This document shows, piece after piece, positions 36,306 through 46,231 of a stretch of 64,000 nt of DNA (the first letter of the stretch is position 1; every line of letters begins with the position of its first letter). Location: the NCBI GenBank assembly GCA_948562205.1, contig CAOYAN010000004.1:1-64000 (forward strand), given 5' to 3'. The DNA comes from an uncultured Clostridia bacterium. GTDB taxonomy: Bacteria; Bacillota; Clostridia; TANB77; CAG-465. A program made the translations under genes and the position numbers. Below the pieces are notes generated by a model. The model was not told the origin of the DNA and made no database searches. It worked only from the letters and a program-made list of their open reading frames with translations.

Positions 36306-39056
36306 ATGGAAAAATTTTTAATAATAGATGGAAATAGTATAATGAATAGAGCCTTTTATGGTCTCTCTGGTGCTAAAATGACTAATAAAGAAGGAATACA
36401 TACAAATGCCATATTTGGTTTTCTTAATACATATTGGTTAATGCTTGATAAATTAAAACCAGAATATGTGGCAGTGTCTTTTGACTTAAAAGCCCCTACT
36501 TTTAGACATAAGCTATATACAGATTATAAAGGAACAAGAAAAGGAATGCCAGAAGAGTTAAAAGAACAAATGCCTCTAATAAAAGACGTTCTTGATGCTA
36601 TGAATATACCAATATTACAACTAGAAACATATGAGGCTGATGATATATTAGGTACAGTTGCAAATAAGAATACTTTAAATAATATATTTACATATATATT
36701 AACTGGAGATAGAGACTCTTTTCAACTTATAAGTCCTACTACAAATATTGTAATGCCAAGTAATAAAAACAAAACTGACTATACTATATATACAGAAGAT
36801 TTACTAAAAGAAAAGTTTAATATCTTGCCATCACAGGTAATAGAAGTAAAATCACTTATGGGAGATACATCAGATAATATCCCTGGAGTAAGAGGCGTTG
36901 GTGAGAAAACTGCCTACTCTCTTATATGGGAAAATGAGAATTTAGATAGTATATATAAAAATATAGATAATTTAAAAATATCTGAAAAACTTAAAGAAAA
37001 ATTAGTAAATGATAAAGATATGGCATATCTCTCACATACTCTTGCTACAATTGATATAAATGTTCCAATTGAGTTAGATTATGAGAAATGTAAGTTAAAA
37101 GATATAGATACTAAAAGACTATATAATATGTTTAAAACCTTAGAATTTTCAAAGTTTATGAATAAATATGATTTTTCTTCAGAAATAGAAAATGATGAAA
37201 AAGAAAAAAGTGCCTCTTTAGTAGATTTGAGTGTTCCTACAACTATAATAGTTGATGATACTAATATAGATGAAAAATATAATAATATAATTGATATTTT
37301 AAATAAAGATAAAATATCATATATTTTTAATACTAATGCTAGGCTCTTTGAGTCATTTAAATCTATACTAGGTATTGAAAATAAAAATTATCTTGCTATT
37401 TATTCAAATGATAAAAATATATCATATATAATAGATTTAGATAATTTAGCAAATAAAGATATTTTAAAAGAATTTTGTACTTCTAGGTGTAATAAGTTAA
37501 GTTATAATATAAAACAGGATTTAAGATACTTTTTTGATTTAAATATAGATAATCTAGTTGGTTTTAATTATGATGTTATGATAGCATACTATTTAATGGA
37601 CTCTACTAGATCAGATTACAGTATAGAATATATAATAAACGATTTGTTTGAATATGAAATTAAAAGAGGCGATAAAAAGAAAAATGATGTACAACTTTCT
37701 TTATTTGATCAAATGAATATAAACGAGAAAGATGAGAATGCATTTTTAACAGATGAAGATATATCTAATATAAATGCATGTCTTAAGGGTATTTATTTAT
37801 CACATAGTATTGTTATATCAAAACTTAAAGAATTAAATATGATGGATCTTTTTGAAACTATAGAAATGCCACTTGTAGAAACTCTTGCTAATATGGAACA
37901 TGTTGGAATGTATATAGATTTAGAAAAATTGGATATGTTTAGTACAAAACTTAAAAATAGAATGGAAATATTAGAAAAAGAGATATATGAACTTGCAGGT
38001 GAAGAATTTAATATAAACTCTACTCAACAACTTGGAACAGTTCTATTTGATAAATTGGACTTACCAGCTTTAAAGAAAACCAAAACTGGATACTCTACTG
38101 AAAAAGAGGTATTAGAGATTTTATCAGATAGACATCCTATAGTAAACAAAGTAATAGAGTATAGGCAAATAGTAAAATTACATAGTACATTTGTAGAGGG
38201 ACTTAAAAATACTATTAAAAGTGATAATAGAATACATACTACCTTTATGCAAACAGTAACTTCTACTGGACGTTTAAGTAGTGTTGAACCTAATCTTCAA
38301 AACATACCAGTAAGACTTGAGTTAGGTAGAGAAATAAGAACATTTTTTGCTGGTGAAAATAGTAATGTAATTGTAGATGCAGACTATTCTCAAATAGAGC
38401 TTAGAGTACTTGCTCATATATCTGATGATAGTACTATGATTAGTGCATTTAAAAATAATATTGATGTTCATAAAGTTACTGCATCACAAGTATTCGATGT
38501 TCCACTAGATGAAGTTACATCTACTATGCGTACACACGCTAAAGCAGTAAATTTTGGTATTGTCTATGGTATAAGTGATTTCGGACTTGCTAAAAATATT
38601 TCTAGCAGTAAAAAAGAAGCTGCACAATATATAGAGAATTACTTGAAAAAATATAGTGGCATTGCAAGATTTATGGAAAATATAGTTAAAGAGGCTAAAA
38701 TAAATGGATATGTATCTACTTTATTTGGTAGAAGAAGATATATACCAGAACTTAAGCAAAAAAATAAAATGGTAGTACAATTTGGTGAGCGTGTAGCTAT
38801 GAATACTCCTATTCAAGGTACAGCTGCAGATATAATTAAACTTGCAATGAATAAAATATATAAAGAACTAAAAAATAAAAAACTAAAATCTAAACTTGTT
38901 ATGCAAGTACATGACGAATTAATTATTGAGACAGTACCAGAAGAAGTGGAGGAAGTAAGTAGAGTTATGAAAAAAGCAATGGAAAATGTTGTTAAATTAA
39001 GTGTCCCACTAGATATAGATTTAAACGTAGGAAAAACATGGTATGATGCTAAATAA
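36306..39056 (+). CDS. polA: DNA polymerase I
   Basis: 916 residues with three domains. The 5'-3' exonuclease (1-290) has DGNSIMNRAF, YEADDILG, TGDRDSFQL and GDTSDNIPGV. The 3'-5' exonuclease fold (about 300-490) lacks the acidic motif (NTNARLFES where DTE is expected), so proofreading is probably lost, as in other Firmicutes. The polymerase domain has STGRLSSVEPNLQNIP, VDADYSQIELRVLAH, RTHAKAVNFGIVYG and MQVHDELIIE. It does Okazaki maturation and repair. It starts five bases after the preceding gene. Confidence 0.97.
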   Translation: MEKFLIIDGNSIMNRAFYGLSGAKMTNKEGIHTNAIFGFLNTYWLMLDKLKPEYVAVSFDLKAPTFRHKLYTDYKGTRKGMPEELKEQMPLIKDVLDAMNIPILQLETYEADDILGTVANKNTLNNIFTYILTGDRDSFQLISPTTNIVMPSNKNKTDYTIYTEDLLKEKFNILPSQVIEVKSLMGDTSDNIPGVRGVGEKTAYSLIWENENLDSIYKNIDNLKISEKLKEKLVNDKDMAYLSHTLATIDINVPIELDYEKCKLKDIDTKRLYNMFKTLEFSKFMNKYDFSSEIENDEKEKSASLVDLSVPTTIIVDDTNIDEKYNNIIDILNKDKISYIFNTNARLFESFKSILGIENKNYLAIYSNDKNISYIIDLDNLANKDILKEFCTSRCNKLSYNIKQDLRYFFDLNIDNLVGFNYDVMIAYYLMDSTRSDYSIEYIINDLFEYEIKRGDKKKNDVQLSLFDQMNINEKDENAFLTDEDISNINACLKGIYLSHSIVISKLKELNMMDLFETIEMPLVETLANMEHVGMYIDLEKLDMFSTKLKNRMEILEKEIYELAGEEFNINSTQQLGTVLFDKLDLPALKKTKTGYSTEKEVLEILSDRHPIVNKVIEYRQIVKLHSTFVEGLKNTIKSDNRIHTTFMQTVTSTGRLSSVEPNLQNIPVRLELGREIRTFFAGENSNVIVDADYSQIELRVLAHISDDSTMISAFKNNIDVHKVTASQVFDVPLDEVTSTMRTHAKAVNFGIVYGISDFGLAKNISSSKKEAAQYIENYLKKYSGIARFMENIVKEAKINGYVSTLFGRRRYIPELKQKNKMVVQFGERVAMNTPIQGTAADIIKLAMNKIYKELKNKKLKSKLVMQVHDELIIETVPEEVEEVSRVMKKAMENVVKLSVPLDIDLNVGKTWYDAK

Positions 39057-39083
39057 TGTTAATATTTTGTAAGGGTTGGTGTA

Positions 39084-39632
39084 ATGAAAAAAGTTATATG
39101 TATATTATTTGTTTTAATAATATTATTTTGGATAGGAATAATGGTACTCAGAACATTTGTTTATCCAGTTAAATATTTTGATGTTATAAAACAAGAGGCT
39201 ACTAAAAATAATCTTGATCCATATCTTGTACTCTCTATTATAAAAGCTGAAAGTAGTTTTAATAAAGATGCTACTTCAAATAAAAACGCAAGAGGGCTTA
39301 TGCAAATTATTGACTCTACAGCAGAAGAGATAAATAATAAGATAAACTTAGGAAATAGTAATGATAAAAGCGATATATATGATGTTAATGTAAATATTGC
39401 TTTTGGTTGTAGCTATTTTGCCTCTTTAGTTGAAAGGTATGATGGAAATTACTATCTTGCGATTTGTGCATATAATGCAGGACTTGGTAATGTTGACAAA
39501 TGGATAAATGAAAATATTATTTCTACAAAATTAGATGAATATGAAAATATATCACTACCTTTTAAAGAAACAGAAAAATACTTAAAAAAAGTGATGAATT
39601 CATATAAGATGTATAAGATACTATATAGATAA
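39084..39632 (+). CDS. Membrane-anchored lytic transglycosylase (SLT type)
   Basis: 182 residues: an N-terminal signal anchor (about 3-24) and a goose-lysozyme-like SLT domain with catalytic Glu in IIKAESSFN, then ARGLMQI and AICAYNAGLGNVDKW. It cleaves peptidoglycan at the outer membrane face. The start is 27 bases after polA, so it may be in that operon. In sporulating clostridia this group includes growth and germination hydrolases. Confidence 0.9.
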   Translation: MKKVICILFVLIILFWIGIMVLRTFVYPVKYFDVIKQEATKNNLDPYLVLSIIKAESSFNKDATSNKNARGLMQIIDSTAEEINNKINLGNSNDKSDIYDVNVNIAFGCSYFASLVERYDGNYYLAICAYNAGLGNVDKWINENIISTKLDEYENISLPFKETEKYLKKVMNSYKMYKILYR

Positions 39633-39649
39633 AAATATAAAAGAATATA

Positions 39650-39692
39650 TAAAGAGGCATGCAAGCTTTTATAGTTTACATTAGCCTCTTTA
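39650..39692 (+). terminator. Terminator after the transglycosylase gene
   Basis: TAAAGAGGC and GCCTCTTTA across a 25-base loop. Confidence 0.6.
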
Positions 39693-39750
39693 TTATTACT
39701 TATAAAATTTATATTTTTAAGTTATTATGTAAAAACGTGTGAATATTTCT

Positions 39751-39779
39751 TTGACATTTATTAAAAATAATGATATAAT
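39751..39779 (+). promoter_or_regulatory. Promoter of Asp-box-like paralogue A
   Basis: TTGACA and TATAAT, spacing 17. The leader carries the dyad TTTCTATAATTAGAAA (39804-39819) touching AAGGAG. The same unit recurs at 41251 and 43676. Confidence 0.85.
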
Positions 39780-39833
39780 AACTTACACTTAACATAATAA
39801 TAATTTCTATAATTAGAAAAGGAGATTTCATTT

Positions 39834-41171
39834 ATGAAAAAAGTAAAAGAAAAAATTAAACTTGGTAATATAATAAGGAAAGCAAATATTACCACAGATG
39901 TTCTATATGATGATATTACAAGTAGTGAGGGTAAAGATTTATTAGGCAGATATATTGGACGTTATGATAGTAATTATGTTACTTGTATATCGTATAATGG
40001 TGGTGGAGACTTTGTAAATTATGGTCTAAATACTTTTGTTAGGGATATTTATATAAAAAATGCTCATGTTATATATTCAGATAGATTTGGTAGATATAGG
40101 TATATATTAAATGATGAAGTTGCAACGTTCATATCTAATTCAAAACTTTTTATAACTGCAGAGGGAGTACTACTCTTTTATAATAAAAAGTCTGATAATA
40201 TTTATGCTACATTAGACTGCAAAGTTGGATATTTTTTTAATGTGTCTTCATTCGAGTCTGAAGGATTTGATAAAGAAGATTTTACTATTGATGATATAAG
40301 CATTATACATAAAAGAACATATATAAAAATAGAAGGTAAAAATTCAATATCTACGTTTTATTATGCACTAAACTTTTCCTTTAATTTATATGAGTCTTAT
40401 GGTACTCAAGTTATAGTAAATGCTGTAAAAGTTGACGAGGGAACTTTAAGTACTAAAAATATTGAAAGTTATGAAGAAAAAGTTGAAACTAATTTTACTG
40501 TTATGAAAAATAGTAAAGCTCAAACTCTTTCTCATGTTTCTTTGTTTACATCTATAGATAATCCATCAAGTATTTTTGATTTATATGGATTATATGATGA
40601 TATATTAAGAGAAAAAATAGATAAACAATATAGTACTTATAGAGCGACTATAGAAACAAATGGAGAGTTTGGTGTCTGTGATTGTATAAATGCTTTTGTG
40701 AAAAAAATTATCATATCAAGACCTTCTATTATTACAACTAAAGGTTTTTTTAAGAAAACTAAAAATAGAGAGTTTAAAAATTGTATTACAAGATATGATA
40801 GATTTAACAAGAACTATACATGTAATGATATTACTAATTTGTTATTTAATAATCTTACTGATACTAAATTTGCCTTTGTGTCTACAGAAGGTGTAATAGT
40901 AATTGTACGAGTTTGTAGTTATTCAGATATACGTGTACTTATTTCACTTGATGGTATTATTTGGAAAGAATATAATATTTCTGAATTTATAAAACTTGAA
41001 GAAAAAAATAAAGAATTATTAATTTCTTTTGTTTGTAAGGATAATTTAGAATATATTAAGATTTCAACAAACGATAATAGTAATATTTGTGAGATTGCAA
41101 TAGATTTCAATTTTAACTTTTGGGATCTGTATGGAGCTCCTGTAGAGGCAACTTTTACTTTAATGGAGTAA
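39834..41171 (+). CDS. Orphan duplicated-domain protein A (first of three paralogues)
   Basis: 445 residues, no signal or membrane helix. Two related halves are visible. The first has NGGGDFVNYGLNTFVRDIYI, YSDRFGRY, LFITAEGVLLFY. The second has GVCDCINAFVKKIII, YDRFNKNY, AFVSTEGVIVIV and then ISLDGIIWKEYN. The SxDGxxW pattern resembles Asp-box turns of beta-propellers, so a beta-rich binding protein is likely. Both halves end in a SFN(L/F)YESYG- or NFNFWDLYG-like motif. The N-terminus KVKEKIKLG is shared by all three copies. No family known to me. Confidence 0.75.
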   Translation: MKKVKEKIKLGNIIRKANITTDVLYDDITSSEGKDLLGRYIGRYDSNYVTCISYNGGGDFVNYGLNTFVRDIYIKNAHVIYSDRFGRYRYILNDEVATFISNSKLFITAEGVLLFYNKKSDNIYATLDCKVGYFFNVSSFESEGFDKEDFTIDDISIIHKRTYIKIEGKNSISTFYYALNFSFNLYESYGTQVIVNAVKVDEGTLSTKNIESYEEKVETNFTVMKNSKAQTLSHVSLFTSIDNPSSIFDLYGLYDDILREKIDKQYSTYRATIETNGEFGVCDCINAFVKKIIISRPSIITTKGFFKKTKNREFKNCITRYDRFNKNYTCNDITNLLFNNLTDTKFAFVSTEGVIVIVRVCSYSDIRVLISLDGIIWKEYNISEFIKLEEKNKELLISFVCKDNLEYIKISTNDNSNICEIAIDFNFNFWDLYGAPVEATFTLME

Positions 41172-41210
41172 ATATAGATAAATAGGTTACAATTTTCATA
41201 ATATTATAAA

Positions 41211-41240
41211 TATAAAGAGGCATCATTTTGCCTCTTTATA
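41211..41240 (+). terminator. Terminator after paralogue A
   Basis: TATAAAGAGGCA and TGCCTCTTTATA form a perfect 12-bp stem. Confidence 0.85.
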
Positions 41241-41250
41241 TTTATCCTTT

Positions 41251-41279
41251 TTGACATTTAATATAAATAATGATATAAT
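41251..41279 (+). promoter_or_regulatory. Promoter of paralogue B
   Basis: TTGACA and TATAAT, spacing 17, in a leader nearly identical to those of A and C, with dyad TTTCTATAATTAGAAA at 41303-41318. Confidence 0.85.
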
Positions 41280-41331
41280 AATTTCACTTAACATAATAAC
41301 AATTTCTATAATTAGAAAAGGAGATTTTTAA

Positions 41332-42648
41332 ATGGAAAAAATAAAAGAAAAAGTTAAACTTGCAACATTGGGAAGAAAGGTATCAGAAGATACTGTAGCT
41401 TTTTTTAAACTTCCAGAAAAAGCAAAATATTTACTTAAAAGCTATATAAGAAACTATGATGATCCTATAAAATATAAATATTATAATGGCGGTGGGGATC
41501 TTGTAAATTATGGTCTAAACACTTTTGTTAAAGATATTTATTTTATAAATAATCATGTAATATTTTCAGATAGATTTGGTAATTATAATTTTATAAAAGA
41601 CAAACAAAACTCAGAAGTTATAGCAAATTCCACTACTTGCATAAGTCCTGAGGGGATTATACTTTTTTATAATGAAAATCTTATATATGCTACACTAAAC
41701 TGTAAAGTTGGATGTATTATTGAGATTTCATGTATAGTACCTAAAAAAGAGAAATATGTTATCGATGAGATTATTATATCTAATAAAAGGACATATTTAA
41801 AAGTATATTCTGATAAAAACAAAAAAGATATATTATATTATTCATTATTTTTTTCATTTAATTTTTATGAGTCTTACGGTACACAGATATATATGCGTTA
41901 TGACAAATTAAAAGAAAAATATATTGAATATATTGAAGATAATGAACTAAGTAAGGAAATTTCAGATTTTACTGTTGATACTATACAAAGATCAGAGGAA
42001 ATGTTAACATTACATTCCACCTCTATTGATTATACATCAGATAATTTTATTGAAAAATTTGATAAAAACTTTTTCTGTGAAGGAAAAGAGTTCTTAGAAT
42101 CTAAAGTTGCCATTAAATTATTTTCTTATCATGGAGATGATGGAATAAATAATTGTATAAATTCTTTTATAAAAGAGATATATACTATGTCGCCTATTAT
42201 TTATAAGAAGAGTGGTATTTTTAAAAAGCCTGAGTTAGTATCTGTAAAAAGAACTATTGCTATATATGATAGATTTGGAAAAAGTTATATGCAAAGTTAT
42301 GAAAAAGATCAAACAATATCTTATATACCAAATTCTAGCTTATTTGTTTCTCAAGAAGGAGTATTGGTAGCATTAGTTACATTTAACTATGATGTATTTA
42401 TTCTAGTATCACTAGATGGTATAGTATGGAAAAAATATAATATGAAAAACATATTTGACGATATATCTATATCAAGTTCAAATGTACAAATAAAGCAAAA
42501 AGATAATAAAATGTGTATTTGCTCTTACAAAAATTGTTATTCCAAAGATGAGCAAAGTTTTGAAATTGCTATTGATTTTAGTTTTAATTTCTGGGATTTA
42601 TATAGTGCACCTGTTGAGGCAACTTTTACTTTAATTGAATATTTATAA
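41332..42648 (+). CDS. Orphan duplicated-domain protein B
   Basis: 438 residues, related throughout to A and C. Half one: NGGGDLVNYGLNTFVKDIYF, FSDRFGNY, CISPEGIILFY, YATLNCKVG. Half two: GINNCINSFIKEIYT, YDRFGKSY, LFVSQEGVLVAL, VSLDGIVWKKYN, ending FNFWDLYSAPVEATFTLIE as in A. Most divergence lies in the linker between halves (about residues 200-240). GGAG precedes ATG. Probably co-transcribed with the gene 31 bases downstream. Confidence 0.75.
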   Translation: MEKIKEKVKLATLGRKVSEDTVAFFKLPEKAKYLLKSYIRNYDDPIKYKYYNGGGDLVNYGLNTFVKDIYFINNHVIFSDRFGNYNFIKDKQNSEVIANSTTCISPEGIILFYNENLIYATLNCKVGCIIEISCIVPKKEKYVIDEIIISNKRTYLKVYSDKNKKDILYYSLFFSFNFYESYGTQIYMRYDKLKEKYIEYIEDNELSKEISDFTVDTIQRSEEMLTLHSTSIDYTSDNFIEKFDKNFFCEGKEFLESKVAIKLFSYHGDDGINNCINSFIKEIYTMSPIIYKKSGIFKKPELVSVKRTIAIYDRFGKSYMQSYEKDQTISYIPNSSLFVSQEGVLVALVTFNYDVFILVSLDGIVWKKYNMKNIFDDISISSSNVQIKQKDNKMCICSYKNCYSKDEQSFEIAIDFSFNFWDLYSAPVEATFTLIEYL

Positions 42649-42679
42649 CATATAAAACTGAAAAAATAGGAGGAAAATT

Positions 42680-43576
42680 ATGAGTATCAAACAAAAACAA
42701 GAATACAATTTTAATACTGATATCTCTGAGAATGAATATGTAGTTATAAATAAGTTCTTAGAATTTTATAGAAATCAGGAGATTATAATTGCTGATGAAT
42801 ACAGGCAAGATTATAAATTAGTTCCATTAGAAGAGACTGGAGCAGTTTTTAAAGTAAATGATGATACTTTTAAAGCTTTAAGTTTTTGTAAGAGAATATT
42901 TTATAAAGGAAAACCTTATGTAGTTGAATTAAAATTATCCCGTTTTGGACATTCAAAAGATGATCCTAAATGTTTACAAATGAGAGAATTACGCATTACT
43001 ACAACTGGAGAAGAACATTTTATTACACTAGATACAGAGGATGCTAGGAAATGTAATATGTTATTTAATATTATTAGTATATTTAATGAAAATAAAATAA
43101 TTTCTCCAGAAAAAGCATATTCTGAGCAAATGTATACTGATAAAACATTACAAGAGTTTATAAGAAATCATGAATGGCAAAGTATTTATACTGGTATAAA
43201 ACAGATGCCTGAACTTGCCGATGCTTTATTTATAATTAGCGAGGGTTTTCACTATACTGCCTATTTTGGAACAATCCTATATCAGTTAATTTCATTTAGA
43301 ATTAATAATTTAAATGATTTGGATGAAGATGATTTAAGAGAACTTGATACATTAATATTTAATTTAAGTAAAAATAGGCTACTAAAAGTTAAGTTCCATG
43401 AAACTATTGGAAATGGAGTAAAATCTTATCCAACAAGATCAATATTATTGAGATACTATCATAGTAATGGTAGAGTACATAATTCTTGCCAATATACTGT
43501 AGATAATGCAGAATTGTTAAAAGAGCAAAGAGTATTAAATAAATGTGTAAGGGACTTAACATCTAATAATAAATAA
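42680..43576 (+). CDS. Orphan protein inserted between paralogues B and C
   Basis: 298 residues, soluble, not related to its neighbours. GGAGG precedes ATG, and there is no promoter of its own, so it probably reads from the paralogue B promoter. It looks mixed alpha/beta with a helical middle (LQEFIRNHEWQSIYTGIKQMPELADALF). No family recognised. Ends at a terminator. Confidence 0.65.
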   Translation: MSIKQKQEYNFNTDISENEYVVINKFLEFYRNQEIIIADEYRQDYKLVPLEETGAVFKVNDDTFKALSFCKRIFYKGKPYVVELKLSRFGHSKDDPKCLQMRELRITTTGEEHFITLDTEDARKCNMLFNIISIFNENKIISPEKAYSEQMYTDKTLQEFIRNHEWQSIYTGIKQMPELADALFIISEGFHYTAYFGTILYQLISFRINNLNDLDEDDLRELDTLIFNLSKNRLLKVKFHETIGNGVKSYPTRSILLRYYHSNGRVHNSCQYTVDNAELLKEQRVLNKCVRDLTSNNK

Positions 43577-43591
43577 AAAAGTTTAAAAATT

Positions 43592-43631
43592 AAAAGTCAT
43601 TGAGAATGTAAATGTGTTTTCAGTGACTTTT
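43592..43631 (+). terminator. Terminator after the 42680 gene
   Basis: AAAAGTCATTG and CAGTGACTTTT pair across an 18-base loop. Confidence 0.65.
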
Positions 43632-43675
43632 AATTTTATTAGTATTAATTGTTTTAATATATTATACTCTACACT

Positions 43676-43704
43676 TTGACATTTAATATAAATAATGGTA
43701 TAAT
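43676..43704 (+). promoter_or_regulatory. Promoter of paralogue C
   Basis: TTGACA and TATAAT, spacing 17, third copy of the shared unit, with dyad TTTCTATAATTAGAAA at 43728-43743. Confidence 0.85.
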
Positions 43705-43756
43705 AATTTCACTTAACATAATAACACTTTCTATAATTAGAAAAGGAGATTTTTAA

Positions 43757-45115
43757 ATGGAAAAAGTAAAAGAAAAAATTAAACTTGGAACATCAATTAG
43801 AAAATTAATAGTCGAAATTATATTATATGAGGATGTGCCAAAAGATGTAAAAAAAATATATGAACATTCTGTTTCAGCAAAAGATTATAGTACATATACA
43901 AAATTTAAAATCATTAAATATAACGGTGGTGGAGATCTTGTAAATTATGGTCTAAACACTTTTGTCAGAGATATTTATATCCATAATAAAGGTGTGGTAG
44001 CATACTCAGATAGATTTGGTAAATATTCTAAAATATATGATAAAGATATAGTAAATTTAATAACAAATTCTAATGTTTTGGTAACTCCTGAGGGTATTAT
44101 TCTTTTTTATTCTAATTATTCTATATATGCTACACTAAATTGTAAAGCTGGATATATGGTAAATATTGGCTCTCTTTTTACTGAAATTGGAAAAGAATAC
44201 AAATTATCTAAGGTTTTCTGTTCAAATAAAAATACATATATTGAAGCAGTTGATATAGTAACAAATCAAAAAAGCTATTATATACTTATCTTTTCCTTTG
44301 ATTTATATGGTGCTTATAGTACCCAAGTTAAAATTAAAGTAGAAAGAATAAGTGCAGAGTATTCATATGAGGATATTATAAGTAAAAATCATTTCGATGA
44401 CGATTACTTTGAAGAATGTGATAATCAAATAATAGATACTTCTAATAGAATACTTAATATTTCAACTGTAAATACTAATTTAAATTCATCAGAATACAAA
44501 AAAATATTTTGTAAAAAAGCAGGATGTATAAAAAGAAAAGAACATATAGATGGAGATAGAACAATATTTTGTACTAATATTTTCTATGATGGTGATATAG
44601 GTATAGATAATTCGATAAATTCTTTTGTCAAATCTTTAACAATTGCAAGACCATATATTGCTGAAGGATTTTGGAATTTTATTTTTGGTTATTCAAATAT
44701 AAGAAATGTATTGTTTCAACTTGACAGATTTAATTCATGTTATATATATACTGACAATATAAATAGTATATTTGATAATTTGAAAAATTGTAAGTTATAT
44801 GTATCCAGCGAAGGTGTTATAATTGCAGCCTATAGTATAAAAAATTGTATATATATATCTTTTTCTCTTGATGGAGTAGTTTGGAAAAAGTATAATTTAT
44901 CTGATATTATTAAAACTTCTAAAAAAATAGAATCTGTTTTAATTTCATATAAGTATGATAAAAATATTCTTACTATATATGAATGTAATGAATATGATAC
45001 TTCGCATACAGATAATACATCTTCTACACAAGAATATACAATAGATTTTGTATTTGATTTTTGGAGTTTATATAATTCTCCAGTAGAAGTAATTTTTAAT
45101 ATTGTAGAGCTTTAA
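43757..45115 (+). CDS. Orphan duplicated-domain protein C
   Basis: 452 residues, third paralogue. Half one: NGGGDLVNYGLNTFVRDIYI, YSDRFGKY, VLVTPEGIILFY, YATLNCKAGYMVNIG. Half two: GIDNSINSFVKSLTI, LDRFNSCY, LYVSSEGVIIAA, FSLDGVVWKKYN, ending FDFWSLYNSPVEVIFNIVE. It is the most diverged copy in half two. The N-terminus KVKEKIKLGTSIRK matches A. Shares promoter and leader with A and B, so the three are probably expressed together. Confidence 0.75.
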   Translation: MEKVKEKIKLGTSIRKLIVEIILYEDVPKDVKKIYEHSVSAKDYSTYTKFKIIKYNGGGDLVNYGLNTFVRDIYIHNKGVVAYSDRFGKYSKIYDKDIVNLITNSNVLVTPEGIILFYSNYSIYATLNCKAGYMVNIGSLFTEIGKEYKLSKVFCSNKNTYIEAVDIVTNQKSYYILIFSFDLYGAYSTQVKIKVERISAEYSYEDIISKNHFDDDYFEECDNQIIDTSNRILNISTVNTNLNSSEYKKIFCKKAGCIKRKEHIDGDRTIFCTNIFYDGDIGIDNSINSFVKSLTIARPYIAEGFWNFIFGYSNIRNVLFQLDRFNSCYIYTDNINSIFDNLKNCKLYVSSEGVIIAAYSIKNCIYISFSLDGVVWKKYNLSDIIKTSKKIESVLISYKYDKNILTIYECNEYDTSHTDNTSSTQEYTIDFVFDFWSLYNSPVEVIFNIVEL

Positions 45116-45127
45116 AGTATTTTAATT

Positions 45128-45154
45128 AAGAATGCCTAAATTTTAGGCATTCTT
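45128..45154 (+). terminator. Terminator after paralogue C
   Basis: AAGAATGCCT and AGGCATTCTT form a perfect stem. Confidence 0.8.
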
Positions 45155-45360
45155 AATTTTGTATAAATAATGAATTATTTAATATATATATAGAAACATT
45201 TTATATGTTTTAGATAAATTCTATTGTTTAAAGAGGCAATAATAATAATCTTATATGATATAAAAATAATTTTTTAAGTAGACTTTTAGTTTAAAATATG
45301 ATAAAATATTTAAGTAATAAATATTTAAAAATTATAATATTTTAAAAGGGAGGAATAAAA

Positions 45361-46086
45361 ATGTCAGGACATAGCAAATGGGCAAATATTAAAAGAAAAA
45401 AAGAAGCTACAGACTCTAAAAGAGCAAATATTTTCTCAAAGCTTGGAAAAGAAATCACTGTAGCTGTAAAAATGGGTGGAAGTGCTGATCCAAATGTTAA
45501 CCGTAAATTAAAAGATGTTATAGCTAAAGCTAAATCACAGAATATGCCAAATGATAATATAAATAGATGTATACAAAAAGCTGCTGGTGATTCTTCATCT
45601 GATAACTACGAGGAAATGGTATATGAAGGATTTGGGCCTTGTGGAACAGCAGTAATAGTAGAAGCATTAACAGATAATAAAAATAGAACAGCAGCTGATT
45701 TACGTTCTATTTTTAGTAAATCAGGAGGTAGTCTTGGCCAAACTGGTTCTGTTGGCTATATGTTTGATAAAAAAGGATATATATTAATAGAGAGAACATC
45801 TGATATAGATGAAGATTCTCTTATGCTTGAAGTTTTAGACCTTGGAGCAGAAGACTTTATATCAGAAGAAGAATACATAGAGATATTAACTAATCCAGAA
45901 GACTTCTCTAATATAAGAGAAGAAGTTGAAAAGAAAAACCTTACTATTTTAGAATCTGATATAAGACAAATTGCAAATATAAAAAAAGAATTAACTGATG
46001 AAGAAAATGAGAAGATGCAAAACTTTTTAGATAAATTAGATGATAATGATGATGTTCAAAATGTTTGGCATAATGCGGATATATAA
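45361..46086 (+). CDS. yebC: YebC/PmpR-family protein (TACO1 type)
   Basis: 241 residues, start MSGHSKWANIKRKKEATDSKR, then MGGSADPNVNRKLKDVIAKAK and YEGFGPCGTAVIVEALTDNKNRTAAD, all diagnostic. The family includes a ribosome-associated factor that helps translate proline stretches; older work describes a transcriptional role. GGGAGG precedes ATG. Confidence 0.96.
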   Translation: MSGHSKWANIKRKKEATDSKRANIFSKLGKEITVAVKMGGSADPNVNRKLKDVIAKAKSQNMPNDNINRCIQKAAGDSSSDNYEEMVYEGFGPCGTAVIVEALTDNKNRTAADLRSIFSKSGGSLGQTGSVGYMFDKKGYILIERTSDIDEDSLMLEVLDLGAEDFISEEEYIEILTNPEDFSNIREEVEKKNLTILESDIRQIANIKKELTDEENEKMQNFLDKLDDNDDVQNVWHNADI

Positions 46087-46132
46087 ATTACATAATTTTA
46101 TAATATTTTTGTAATATTTTCCTTTAAAATTA

Positions 46133-46161
46133 TTGACTTTACATAAAAAGTATGTTATAAT
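46133..46161 (+). promoter_or_regulatory. Promoter of the SNase-like gene
   Basis: TTGACT and TATAAT, spacing 17. Confidence 0.75.
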
Positions 46162-46231
46162 GATAGTGTAGGTAAGAATTTCTTTATTTAAAAAAGAGAT
46201 TTTTACTGAGGTAAAAGAGGGGTGATGTTAC

